A stretch of 7,057 nucleotides of DNA from Planctomycetales bacterium (GCA_011772275.1 WVZU01000372.1:16242-23298), one strand, 5' to 3'. Positions 1 to 6,615 are shown, counted from the stretch's first letter. Notes: generated by a model from the sequence alone, not told the origin. A program made the numbers and translations.

Positions 1-272
1 TGGCCGTCCACGCCAAAATAATCCAAAGCGGTCTGTACCATGGGGTCGGTCGCAACCAGCGGGTCCGTGCTGGAGACAATTCTGGCCAAGCCCGCTGCCG
101 GATCGACCCGCATTTCGTTTAAGTATTCCAGCATCTCCTGTTCGAAACCCGTGGGATTCAAAGAGAGTAGCTGGCGGGCTTCCAGCGGTTCGAAACCGAG
201 CGGACGCTGTTTACGACTGGCAGATAGATGCGAGCAAAAATAGCGACGGGCTGCCCTAAAAAACAACTTCAT
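1..272 (-). CDS. CAP-domain surface protein with LEPR-XLL-type N-terminus (5' part only)
   Basis: The gene starts at ATG 272-270 and reads leftwards without a stop to the window edge, giving 90 residues. Residues 1-26 are basic (MKLFFRAARRYF...). They are followed by FEPLEARQLLS at 27-37, which matches the LEPR-XLL motif found at the N-terminus of large planctomycete exported proteins. Residues 43-66 (FEQEMLEYLNEMRVDPAAG...) match the first helix of CAP/SCP-like domains, whose usual form is EQEMLxLINxxRxxPA. The product is therefore probably a secreted or wall-associated CAP protein, perhaps much longer with further domains beyond the edge. The CAP active-site histidines would lie further on and cannot be checked. 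An AGGA lies about 13 nt upstream of the start, so the ribosome-binding site is weak. The family call rests on two short motifs; the reading frame itself is secure. Substrate and partners are unknown. Confidence 0.8.
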   Translation of the reverse strand, partial: MKLFFRAARRYFCSHLSASRKQRPLGFEPLEARQLLSLNPTGFEQEMLEYLNEMRVDPAAGLARIVSSTDPLVATDPMVQTALDYFGVDG

Positions 273-793
273 AGCATGCACTTTTCCTGGCGCGTCCCAC
301 CCGCAAATTGCCGGCAACACACCCGCTGACCAGCGGCCTGCCCTGGCGGGCACTCGAACCGATCCGGACCTGGCCCGGGCCTGGCAACTTTTCTTTCCGC
401 CCCAGGGGTCCCGGCGACAGCCAGAGAACGGATCGTTGCCGGCGTGAAGCACGATTGGCTGCAAAGGTTTCGATTGAGCAAAGAAGGCGGGCCATCTTTT
501 GGGAACGCACTTCACATGATTACGACATTACGACAAGATCCAACTCGCCGGTACCACCTCGAAAAAAACTGGAAATTTGCCTGAAACAACGGCCGATCCG
601 CAATGCGAAAAGCACGACGGTTACCATCGAAAAGCCTATCTTACTTGAGACGGCAAAGCAAACAATTCGCGCTGCGCGGTGCAAGCAAGATTGTTGGCTT
701 TTGGCAACACGTGACCCCTGCGGGCAACGTGGCGGGCAAAAGCAGCGGTGGGGTGCCGCGTAGAAAGGCAGCTAAAGCGACTAGCAGGATGAC
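273..793. other. Intergenic region with no convincing gene
   Basis: This stretch lies between the 3' end of rnhA and the start of the CAP gene, both read leftwards, so it should hold the rnhA terminator and the CAP promoter. I find neither with confidence. Open frames here start at TTG or run antisense and have compositions unlike protein. Small structures are visible: a perfect palindrome TTGCCGGCAA at 308-317; an inverted repeat CCGCTG-AC-CAGCGG at 323-336; a palindrome GGCCCGGGCC at 372-381; a direct 8-bp duplication ATTACGAC at 519-534; and a weak hairpin TGTTG/CAACA at 692-709. No tRNA or other RNA gene was recognised. Base composition is less GC-rich than the flanking genes, as expected of non-coding DNA. 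Confidence 0.6.
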
Positions 794-854
794 GGGGGGG
801 AGAGGCGAGGGGCAGGGCGGCGGGCCGTTGGGAGGGGGGCGGGGGGCGGGGGGC
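794..854 (+). repeat. G-rich tract with three GGGGGGC heptamers, abutting the rnhA stop
   Basis: The plus strand carries many runs of three to seven G. The right end (834-854) is three perfect tandem copies of GGGGGGC. The array ends one base before the rnhA stop codon (TAA, complement of 855-857). The plus strand could fold into a G-quadruplex, while the rnhA transcript would be C-rich here. The spacing of G-runs resembles the longer GGGGGCA array at 4817-4894, so the two may share an origin such as slipped-strand expansion. Role unknown; an effect on transcript ending or replication is inference. Confidence 0.8.
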
Positions 855-1355
855 TTACAGATATTTCTGGTAGGCATCCACGGCCAGCTGATCGCAACGT
901 TCGTTTTCGCCGTGGCCGCTGTGACCGGCGACCCAGCTGTAGATCACACGGTGCCGGTCGATCAATGCGTCCAGCCGCTGCCAGAGATCGATGTTTTTCA
1001 CCGGTTGTGAACCGGCGGACCTCCCGCGTCGCCAGCCATTGGCTTTCCATTTGGGCATCCACTCGCTGATCCCTTTACCGACGTACTGGCTGTCGGTAAA
1101 AAGTTCGACGCCGCAGGGCCGCTTCAGCGCTTCCAGGCCTTTGATCACGGCGGTCAGTTCCATGCGGTTGTTCGTCGTTTCCCGCTCGGCACCCGCCACC
1201 TCCTTCTCGGTACCGGTGGGAAGATGTCTGAGGATATACGCCCAGCCGCCCGGTCCGGGATTTCCTGAGCAGGCGCCGTCGGTAAAGAGGTGAACGGTTA
1301 CGTCGGATTGGTTGGGCATAGGGGAGGGTGCAGCGGACGAACCGGCCGGGGCCAT
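855..1355 (-). CDS. rnhA: Ribonuclease HI
   Basis: Cytoplasmic endonuclease that cuts the RNA strand of RNA-DNA hybrids, removing primers and R-loops. All catalytic residues of the family are visible: D26 in [15 protein letters not shown]66 in NNRMEL, D88 in TDSQYV, and D155 in [12 protein letters not shown], with the active-site histidine H145 (H124 of the E. coli enzyme). The basic handle region with KWKANGW (102-108) is also present, as in long type-1 enzymes. The frame has 166 codons from ATG 1355, which directly follows the stop TGA of the upstream kinase. A second ATG at 1319 gives 154 residues, close to the 155 of E. coli; residues 1-12 ([12 protein letters not shown]) are low in complexity and not part of the fold. 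Neither start has a Shine-Dalgarno sequence. The 1355 start fits translational coupling, the 1319 start fits family length. Function is near certain; the start is open. Confidence 0.96.
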   Translation of the reverse strand: MAPAGSSAAPSPMPNQSDVTVHLFTDGACSGNPGPGGWAYILRHLPTGTEKEVAGAERETTNNRMELTAVIKGLEALKRPCGVELFTDSQYVGKGISEWMPKWKANGWRRGRSAGSQPVKNIDLWQRLDALIDRHRVIYSWVAGHSGHGENERCDQLAVDAYQKYL

Positions 1356-3122
1356 TCAGGGGTTGGCCGTCTCGCTGGCCACCGGCGGTTCGACGTGCGG
1401 CCGGGCCAGCCCGGCGCGGGGCGGCTTGGTTAATTCGTGCAATTCCTCGGACAAGGGCGAATCCAGCTTGGGCTGTTCTTCGCGAAGCCAGGGCAGCCTC
1501 ACGCAAAAAGAGCTCCCTTTCCCCAGTTCGCTCTGCAAAGTAATCTCCCCTCCCAGCAGCTTGCACAACTCCTTGACGATCGACAGGCCCAGCCCGGTAC
1601 CGGAATATTCACGGGTCATGGCATCCGACGCCATATCTGTCTGGCCTTGGCGAAACTTTTCAAAGACCGCCTGTTGATCTTCTTCGGCGATGCCGACGCC
1701 CGTGTCGCGGACGACGATTTCCAGCTGGTCCCGCGGGTTACGATTGGCGATCACCTCGATTCGCCCCCCTTCGGGCGTGAACTTGATGGCATTGGACAGC
1801 AGGTTATTAAGAATTTGTTGCAGCTTGGCGCGATCTTGATGCAGCGGCTCGGTAGTGGGCTGCACAAAGGTAACCAAATCCAGATTTTTCTTTTCGGCCA
1901 GCGGGCGTGCCATGTCGCACGGCGCCTGAATCGCCTCGCTTAACGGAAAGTCCGCAAGGTGCATTTCCATTTTGCCGCTTTCCACTTTGGCCAGGTCCAG
2001 GATGTCGTTGATCATATCCAGCAGCAGGCGGCCTGACGTCTGAATATTATCGACGTAGCGACGCTGCTTGTCGTCCAGCGACTCGATGGAGGAGAGCACT
2101 TCGGAAAATCCCAGGATACTGTTCAGCGGCGTCCGCAATTCGTGGCTCATCGTCGCCAAAAAATCGTTTTTCAGACGGTTCATTTCGAAGAGCCGCATAT
2201 TTGCCTGAGCCAGTTCGTCGACTTTGGCATCCAGATTATCGTTCACTTGCCGCAATTCGCTGGCCGAATCCAGCAGTTGTTGCAGCATGCGGTTGAAGGC
2301 CACCGCCAGGTCCTCAAATTCGTCGCGGGTATGGATGTCGGCCCGCAAGGTGGTGTTGCCACGGCTAATTTCGTTGCTGACATCCCGCAAGTGATTCAAC
2401 GGCTTGACAATCACATAGCGAACAATCACGTACAAGAGGATCATCGCCAGGAACACCGTGAGGATGGCGGTCGCCAGCAGGATCGCCAGATTCTTGTTCA
2501 CCGCTTCCTGCATTTCTTCCAGCGGCATCCGCACCTGGATAATCGCCTGCAGATCGCCCTCCACCAGATCGTTGTTTCCGTTGGTGATACGGTGACACAG
2601 GACGCAATCGGATTTGATATAGACCGGCTGGTAGTAGTGGTATTCGGCGACTTCGCGGCGGACGGTCTGGCCGTTGGGCAGGGTTTGTTCACGGAGCACG
2701 GTTTTTTCGCGTTGAGCGAAAGGGGCGTCTTCGCCTTCGGCGGGCGGTGGAGCGGCTGTCCATTGGGCCAGCAGTTCGCGTTCGAATTTCCCTTTTGGCC
2801 GCTGACTCTCTTTCGGCTTGTTCGATTCTGGCCGGATCGCGTTCCACTCGTAATCGTCTTTGTCAAAGTACTTGATCAATTCCTCCACCACCGGCTTGAA
2901 CTCTTCACTGGTCTCCAGGTGTTTCCAGTGATGCATCATGATGGTGTGCACCAGCAACCGGCCCGTCTTGGGATTATGTTCGTAGAAAATCTCGGCGGTC
3001 CGCTTGCCGTACCACAGAAAACTCCCCATCAGCAGCAAGAACAGGCTCGCCCCAAAAAGAAAACGGCATTTGCGTTCCAGATTGGTTTCACCCAGGACGC
3101 GTTTAATCGAACGGTAGGACAC
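1356..3122 (-). CDS. Membrane sensor histidine kinase with haem-c DUF3365 (Tll0287-like) sensor domain
   Basis: 588 residues. A first membrane helix (about 21-38) leads to an extracytoplasmic domain (about 39-210) with the haem-c attachment motif CVLCH at 173-177 preceded by [12 protein letters not shown], the hallmark of DUF3365/Tll0287-like sensors. A second helix (212-236) is followed by a HAMP linker (about 237-290), a coiled coil (about 286-320), a HisKA domain with the phospho-acceptor H327 in MSHELRTPL, and an HATPase_c domain: N box around N444 ([13 protein letters not shown]), G1 DTGVGI 473-478, F box FEKFRQ 487-492, G2 GTGLGLSI 508-515. A Pro-rich tail (547-588) ends the protein. 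The start is GTG at 3122: an in-frame TGA lies just upstream, the next Met is inside the first helix, and GAGG lies 10 nt before it. It likely senses redox state or a small ligand through haem and phosphorylates an unidentified response regulator; none is encoded nearby. It forms an operon with rnhA. Confidence 0.93.
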   Translation of the reverse strand: MSYRSIKRVLGETNLERKCRFLFGASLFLLLMGSFLWYGKRTAEIFYEHNPKTGRLLVHTIMMHHWKHLETSEEFKPVVEELIKYFDKDDYEWNAIRPESNKPKESQRPKGKFERELLAQWTAAPPPAEGEDAPFAQREKTVLREQTLPNGQTVRREVAEYHYYQPVYIKSDCVLCHRITNGNNDLVEGDLQAIIQVRMPLEEMQEAVNKNLAILLATAILTVFLAMILLYVIVRYVIVKPLNHLRDVSNEISRGNTTLRADIHTRDEFEDLAVAFNRMLQQLLDSASELRQVNDNLDAKVDELAQANMRLFEMNRLKNDFLATMSHELRTPLNSILGFSEVLSSIESLDDKQRRYVDNIQTSGRLLLDMINDILDLAKVESGKMEMHLADFPLSEAIQAPCDMARPLAEKKNLDLVTFVQPTTEPLHQDRAKLQQILNNLLSNAIKFTPEGGRIEVIANRNPRDQLEIVVRDTGVGIAEEDQQAVFEKFRQGQTDMASDAMTREYSGTGLGLSIVKELCKLLGGEITLQSELGKGSSFCVRLPWLREEQPKLDSPLSEELHELTKPPRAGLARPHVEPPVASETANP

Positions 3123-3176
3123 GAGAGCCGAGCCTCATTCACGGCGGCCGGTCGCAGCGGGCAACCGGCCCCGCGA

Positions 3177-3202
3177 CGCCATCCGCCCGCCGGCGCCATC
3201 CG
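3177..3202. repeat. Short direct repeat CGCCATCCG x2
   Basis: The 9-mer CGCCATCCG occurs at 3177-3185 and again at 3194-3202, with start points 17 bp apart. It lies between the kinase start and its candidate promoter, so it would fall in the kinase 5' untranslated region. It could be a protein-binding pair or chance in GC-rich DNA. Confidence 0.3.
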
Positions 3203-3228
3203 GCAGACGGAAGTTTTGTGGACCTCTT

Positions 3229-3257
3229 ATTCTAAGGCACCACCGCAGCCCTATCCA
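3229..3257 (-). promoter_or_regulatory. Candidate sigma70-type promoter for kinase-rnhA operon
   Basis: Read on the minus strand: TGGATA (3257-3252, 4/6 to consensus), a 17-bp spacer, and TAGAAT (3234-3229, 5/6). Transcription would start near 3222, leaving about 100 nt of leader before the GTG at 3122. The position and spacing fit, but the -35 is weak. Confidence 0.35.
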
Positions 3258-3320
3258 GATCAAACCAGCTGGCCCTCCCCCGATGCGATCACGCGTGACC
3301 GCGCGGCGGGGTCAAGTTCA

Positions 3321-3349
3321 TTGACGCTGTAACGAAACACATCTATCAT
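3321..3349 (+). promoter_or_regulatory. Probable sigma70-type promoter of the DUF1501 gene
   Basis: TTGACG (3321-3326, 5/6 to TTGACA) and TATCAT (3344-3349, 5/6 to TATAAT) are separated by exactly 17 bp. The expected start of transcription is near 3356, about 46 nt before the DUF1501 ATG. This is the best promoter match in the window. It borders a 14-bp palindrome that would cover the start point. Confidence 0.6.
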
Positions 3350-3350
3350 A

Positions 3351-3364
3351 CGGCAAATTTGCCG
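3351..3364. promoter_or_regulatory. Perfect 14-bp palindrome, operator-like
   Basis: CGGCAAATTTGCCG is its own reverse complement. It begins two bases after the -10 element of the promoter at 3321-3349 and spans the predicted transcription start, the classic place for a repressor operator. A close variant, CCGCAAATTGCCGGC, occurs at 301-315 just upstream of the CAP gene. No known regulator is assigned; binding is inference. Confidence 0.45.
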
Positions 3365-3401
3365 GCTCCAGTAAAATTCCTGCCGCACCCAGCCCGCAAA
3401 G

Positions 3402-4778
3402 ATGCTCGATCTCATCGGCCCCGCTACAGCTCGCACCTGCGACGGACTGACGCGCCGCGACTTTCTGCAAGTTGGGACGCTCAGCGCCCTTGGGTTCGGC
3501 CTGCCGGATTACGCCCGCGCGCGGCAGGAGGGGCATGTCCGGCGGCAGCACGATCAGCGGGCGTGCATCCTGATCTTCAACTTGGGCGCGCCCAGCCAGT
3601 TGGATACGCTGGACATGAAGCCGCAGGCCCCCGCGGAAATTCGCGGACCTTTTCAACCCATCGCCACCCGAGCGCCCGAAATCGAGCTCTCGGAAATCCT
3701 GCCCCGCCACGCCGAGGTCGCCGAAAAATTTTCGCTGGTCCGCAGCTGCCACCACTCGGCCGCCGCGGTCCACGAGGCGGGCTGGCAGTTGCTTCAGGCC
3801 GGGCGGATGGGAACCGCCGATCTGCACGCCCCGCACGCCGGCGCCGTCGTCTCCTACCTCCGCGGCCGCCAGAGACCGCTGCCCGCCCACGTGATGGTTC
3901 CAGAACCGGTCCGCCTGGAGGGAGGCGGCTTGACCAACGGGCAGACCGCCGGGTTTCTGGGGAAGGCTTACGAGCCCTTCACGCTGAACGCCGACTCGTC
4001 CCAAGCGGATTTCCCGCCGCTCGCTCTGCCGCCAAACAAGCAGATCGGCCAGGTGCGGGTCAACGGACGACGGCGATTACGCGAAATCGTCGATGCCAAG
4101 GTTCGAAATTTCGAAACCCGCCACGACGCTCGACTCCTGGACGACCACTTCCAGACCGCCTACCAGGCGATCACCAGTCGTCAAGCGCGGGAGGCGTTTG
4201 CCTTGTCCCACGAGCCTGACAAGGTCCGAGCGCGGTACGGCATGACACGCTTTGGACAATCGTGCCTCCTGGCGCGACGGCTGATCGAAGCCGGTGTCCG
4301 GTTCGTCACGATCAATACTTTTTTGAGCGTATTTGACCAGCTGACCTGGGATATCCACGGGGCAAGGCCGTTCACGTCGATCGAGGACATGCAAAATCAC
4401 GTGGCGCCGATGTATGACCAGGCCTACGGCGCGCTGATCGAAGACCTGGCCGACCGCGGTATGTTGGACAATACGATGGTCTGCAATCTTGCCGAGTTTG
4501 GTCGTACGCCCAAGGTGAACGCGAATGGGGGCCGAGATCATTGGCCAGAATGCTTTACCGTCTACTTCGCCGGCGGAGGGGTCCAGGGCGGACGCGTCGT
4601 GGGGCGCAGCGATCCCATGGGTGCCGCGCCGGCCGAACGACCCGTGGAACCCGCCGAGATCGTGGCCACGATTTTTCACAGCCTGGGCGTGGACCTCGAG
4701 ACCCAGCTGCCCGGCCCGAGCGGCCTTCCCGTCCCCTTGATCGATGCCGGGCGACGGGAGATCCACGAACTGTTTTGA
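3402..4778 (+). CDS. Tat-exported DUF1501 family protein
   Basis: 458 residues, normal for the family. The N-terminus carries CDGLTRRDFLQVG (13-25), a twin-arginine signal (R18, R19) followed by a short hydrophobic stretch to about 35, so the protein is probably folded in the cytoplasm and exported by Tat. Family landmarks appear in order: FNLGAPSQLDTLDMKP (59-74), SCHHSAAAVHEAGW (115-128), WDIHG (316-320), AEFGRTP then GGRDHW (364-381), and FAGGGVQGGRVVGRSD (389-404). DUF1501 proteins belong to the alkaline phosphatase/sulfatase-like superfamily; their substrate is not established. In planctomycetes they usually sit beside a DUF1549/DUF1553 partner. Neither neighbour here is one, so this is a solitary copy. 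The ATG has no Shine-Dalgarno sequence. A promoter and palindrome lie 38-81 nt upstream. The family call is firm; biochemical role is unknown. Confidence 0.93.
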   Translation: MLDLIGPATARTCDGLTRRDFLQVGTLSALGFGLPDYARARQEGHVRRQHDQRACILIFNLGAPSQLDTLDMKPQAPAEIRGPFQPIATRAPEIELSEILPRHAEVAEKFSLVRSCHHSAAAVHEAGWQLLQAGRMGTADLHAPHAGAVVSYLRGRQRPLPAHVMVPEPVRLEGGGLTNGQTAGFLGKAYEPFTLNADSSQADFPPLALPPNKQIGQVRVNGRRRLREIVDAKVRNFETRHDARLLDDHFQTAYQAITSRQAREAFALSHEPDKVRARYGMTRFGQSCLLARRLIEAGVRFVTINTFLSVFDQLTWDIHGARPFTSIEDMQNHVAPMYDQAYGALIEDLADRGMLDNTMVCNLAEFGRTPKVNANGGRDHWPECFTVYFAGGGVQGGRVVGRSDPMGAAPAERPVEPAEIVATIFHSLGVDLETQLPGPSGLPVPLIDAGRREIHELF

Positions 4779-4816
4779 GCGTGATGCGGCGGGGGGAACC
4801 TGCCGCCCGGCGGCGA

Positions 4817-4894
4817 GGGGGGGCAGGGGCAGGGGTGGGGGGCGGGGGGCAGGGGGCAGGGGGCAGGGGGCAGGGGGCAGGGGGCAGGGGGCAG
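4817..4894 (+). repeat. G-rich tandem array with seven GGGGGCA heptamers
   Basis: Seven perfect tandem copies of GGGGGCA fill 4845-4893. They are preceded by imperfect copies (GGGGCA, GGGGT, GGGGGGC) from 4817. The array lies 38 bp after the DUF1501 stop, between two convergent genes. In the DUF1501 transcript the G-runs could form an RNA G-quadruplex. Copy number is expected to vary between strains by slippage. The reading frames that cross it are strings of Gly/Arg/Ala or Pro and are artefacts. A role as a terminator between the convergent genes is inference. Confidence 0.92.
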
Positions 4895-4957
4895 ATCAAA
4901 CGTGCGGGAGAAGGCCCAAGGCGTAGGACGCAAGACAACACACGGATCGCCTGGTGC

Positions 4958-4971
4958 GGCCACCCGTGGCC
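4958..4971. other. Short inverted repeat between convergent genes
   Basis: GGCCACCCGTGGCC forms a 5-bp GC-rich stem with a CCCG loop (6-bp symmetry with 2 central bases). It lies about 60 bp beyond the YdjY-lipoprotein stop on the minus strand. No T-run follows on either strand, so an intrinsic terminator is only possible, not shown. Confidence 0.25.
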
Positions 4972-5031
4972 TCCCACCCTAGGCTTCCCGCGCCCCAGAT
5001 CCCGCTCGGCTCCTGGACCCCTTCCTCCCGG

Positions 5032-6042
5032 CTACGGCCTCTCGGCGGCGGCCGGCTGGGGGATCAGGATCAGGCGGACGGGGGTGCCCAGCGGAGGGAT
5101 GTTTTCGGTGAATGCTTCAAACAGCAAAGATTCGACCTGAGCGGTGCTCTTTAGCGGCAAATCCATCATCGCGGTGGGGAAATTCGAAATACAGATGAAG
5201 TCATCGTAGTTGTCGGCCATGTACAATTCCTCGCCCGTGTCCGCAGCTTTCTCAAAGCGGCTACCGCTGAAGACCCAGTTGTGCTCCAGCGCTTCGCGCG
5301 ACTTGACGCTCCGGACGAATTGTCGAGCGTCGATTTCATGCGGTTGACCCTCTTTGTCGATCCAGCGGACCATCACCATGATTTCGCTACCGGTCGGTGG
5401 CCGATACTCAGGATAAAAGACGGCGGGCGCACCGGTCTCGGCACCCGCCAACAACAGGCCGGCGTGCACGACCGATGGGGGCGCATGCAGCTTGACCACC
5501 GCCTCGTGCGTTTTGGTCTGGCAAGCTAGCAGCTCCAGCACACCCTGCCTCAGGCAAATCGTTCCGTCGACCATGACTCGTTTCCGCTGCGGGTCGAACC
5601 AAACCTGGTACTCTTGCGACATTCGCTGGGCCCCTTCCGGCGCCGGCAGGGGTTGAGGCTGTTCCGCGGCGGCTGCACCTTCCGGGTCTGGCGGGTCGGC
5701 CAGCGGGGAGGGGTCATCGATCCCGGCTGGGTCGGGCCGGACTGGTTGGAGTTCTGTTTCACGGCTGGCATCCGCAGGCAGCACCCCCTCGGCCGGCTGA
5801 CCGTCCGCCGCCGGCTCGACGGCTGCCGACAGCGACCCCTCATCAACCGATTCGTTTGTCTCCAAGAGAAGCGGATCGTTTGCCGCGTCGGGCCCTGGCC
5901 CGGGAAGGGCCTTTTCCGCGGTCGACGGCTGGGGCGCCTCGTCACCGCTCGATCCACACCCGCTGCTCAGCATGCCCAGCAAGGACACCGACACCATCAC
6001 GAGGCCCACCGGCTGCGGCCTGAAAAACAAGCGAACATTCAT
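5032..6042 (-). CDS. YdjY-domain lipoprotein
   Basis: 336 residues from ATG 6042, with AAAGG six bases upstream. Residues 1-29 form a signal peptide with a lipobox-like LSSGC, the lipidated cysteine being C29, so the protein should be anchored to a membrane on the outer side. Residues 30-140 are rich in Pro, Glu, Asp and Ala and are probably a disordered spacer. The C-terminal part (about 144-328) is a YdjY-type domain: VWFDPQRKRVMVDGTICLRQG, VVHAGLLLAGAETGAP, PEYRPPTGSEI, HNWVFSGSRFEK, DDFICISNFPTAMMDLPL, and FTENIPPLGTPVRLIL. These blocks match my recall of YdjY-domain proteins, which are frequent in planctomycetes. E. coli YdjY has no settled function, so none is given. The gene is convergent with DUF1501 and appears single; stop is TAG. 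The -3 lipobox residue is Ser rather than Leu, a mild departure from the consensus. Confidence 0.85.
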   Translation of the reverse strand: MNVRLFFRPQPVGLVMVSVSLLGMLSSGCGSSGDEAPQPSTAEKALPGPGPDAANDPLLLETNESVDEGSLSAAVEPAADGQPAEGVLPADASRETELQPVRPDPAGIDDPSPLADPPDPEGAAAAEQPQPLPAPEGAQRMSQEYQVWFDPQRKRVMVDGTICLRQGVLELLACQTKTHEAVVKLHAPPSVVHAGLLLAGAETGAPAVFYPEYRPPTGSEIMVMVRWIDKEGQPHEIDARQFVRSVKSREALEHNWVFSGSRFEKAADTGEELYMADNYDDFICISNFPTAMMDLPLKSTAQVESLLFEAFTENIPPLGTPVRLILIPQPAAAERP

Positions 6043-6429
6043 AAGGGGCCTTTCGGCGTGATTTTAAAAGGGGAAACCGACCGTTGATTGTCACCTGTGT
6101 TAGAATACCCTGACACTTGGCCGGTAGACAAGCAGTTTTGCTTTTGGGTATACCATCGGCTCGGCTGTGGCGATCCCCGTCCGGGTGGTCCTGGAGGTGA
6201 AAAGATCGAGCTATCACCGTGAATTCCGCAGCCGGCCTGGCATGTCGCAGCTTGGGGGTGCCCAGGACGCCCTTCCGGCAACTGGCCGGGTCCGCAGAGA
6301 CACTTGCGATCCACCGCTTGGTCCGGTCTGAAATTTCGCCCTTGCCGTGGTCGCCAAAGCCGCCAAGATTTTCGGCGACAGAGGGATTGGCGAAACTTTT
6401 GGCGAGTTTGATTGCCTGGAAATTGGACG

Positions 6430-6460
6430 TTGACATAACACCACACGTTCGTTCGCTAAT
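6430..6460 (+). promoter_or_regulatory. Candidate promoter for the gene at 6626
   Basis: A perfect -35 TTGACA (6430-6435) is followed after 19 bp by GCTAAT (6455-6460, 4/6). Spacing is longer than ideal and the -10 is weak. Transcription would start near 6467, giving a leader of about 160 nt. Confidence 0.25.
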
Positions 6461-6615
6461 TCGTCGAGGGTGATTAGCAATGGAAAATCTCACGAATGGA
6501 AGCTCGATGGCGCGAACCGCTGGTGGCAGGATGATACGAGATCGCCGGATGATCGGCGGTTCGTCCTGGCCCACGGGGACCGTTCACCCTTTGCGGATAT
6601 CTTCATCCCTTCAGC

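Noticed and set aside
341..375. tRNA-like T-loop on the minus strand (GGTTCGAGT)
   Set aside because: The bases flanking the loop do not pair as a T-stem and no acceptor, D or anticodon arms could be found.
308..763. 151-codon plus-strand frame in the left intergenic region
   Set aside because: It has a TTG start without ribosome-binding site, mixed composition and no recognisable domain.
2142..3332. 396-codon open frame on the plus strand
   Set aside because: It is antisense to the histidine kinase, whose domains are complete and unmistakable. Its His/Phe/Gln-rich translation has no family features; it reflects codon bias on the other strand.
4102..4115. Perfect palindrome TTCGAAATTTCGAA inside DUF1501
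   Set aside because: It encodes conserved-length coding sequence (VRNFE) and has no promoter context, so chance is the simplest reading.
3359..4219. 286-codon plus-strand frame overlapping DUF1501
   Set aside because: It shares strand but not frame with DUF1501 and gives an Arg/Pro/Ala-rich translation typical of an out-of-frame reading of GC-rich DNA.
4077..4766. 229-codon minus-strand frame (and 3318-4004)
   Set aside because: Both are antisense to DUF1501, which carries all its family motifs; no protein family was recognisable.
4541..5140. Frames crossing the G-rich array (Gly/Arg/Ala or Pro-rich products)
   Set aside because: Their low-complexity translations come from the heptamer repeat.
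6039..6446. 135-codon minus-strand frame whose stop overlaps the lipoprotein ATG (ATGA)
   Set aside because: The overlap looks like translational coupling, but the Trp/Cys/Arg/Gln-rich composition is not protein-like and no motif was seen.
5942..6574. 210-codon minus-strand frame
   Set aside because: It overlaps the start and signal peptide of the YdjY lipoprotein in another frame and ends in out-of-frame translation of it. All three minus frames are open here, so openness is no evidence for this one. Kept as a finding about base constraint, not as a gene.
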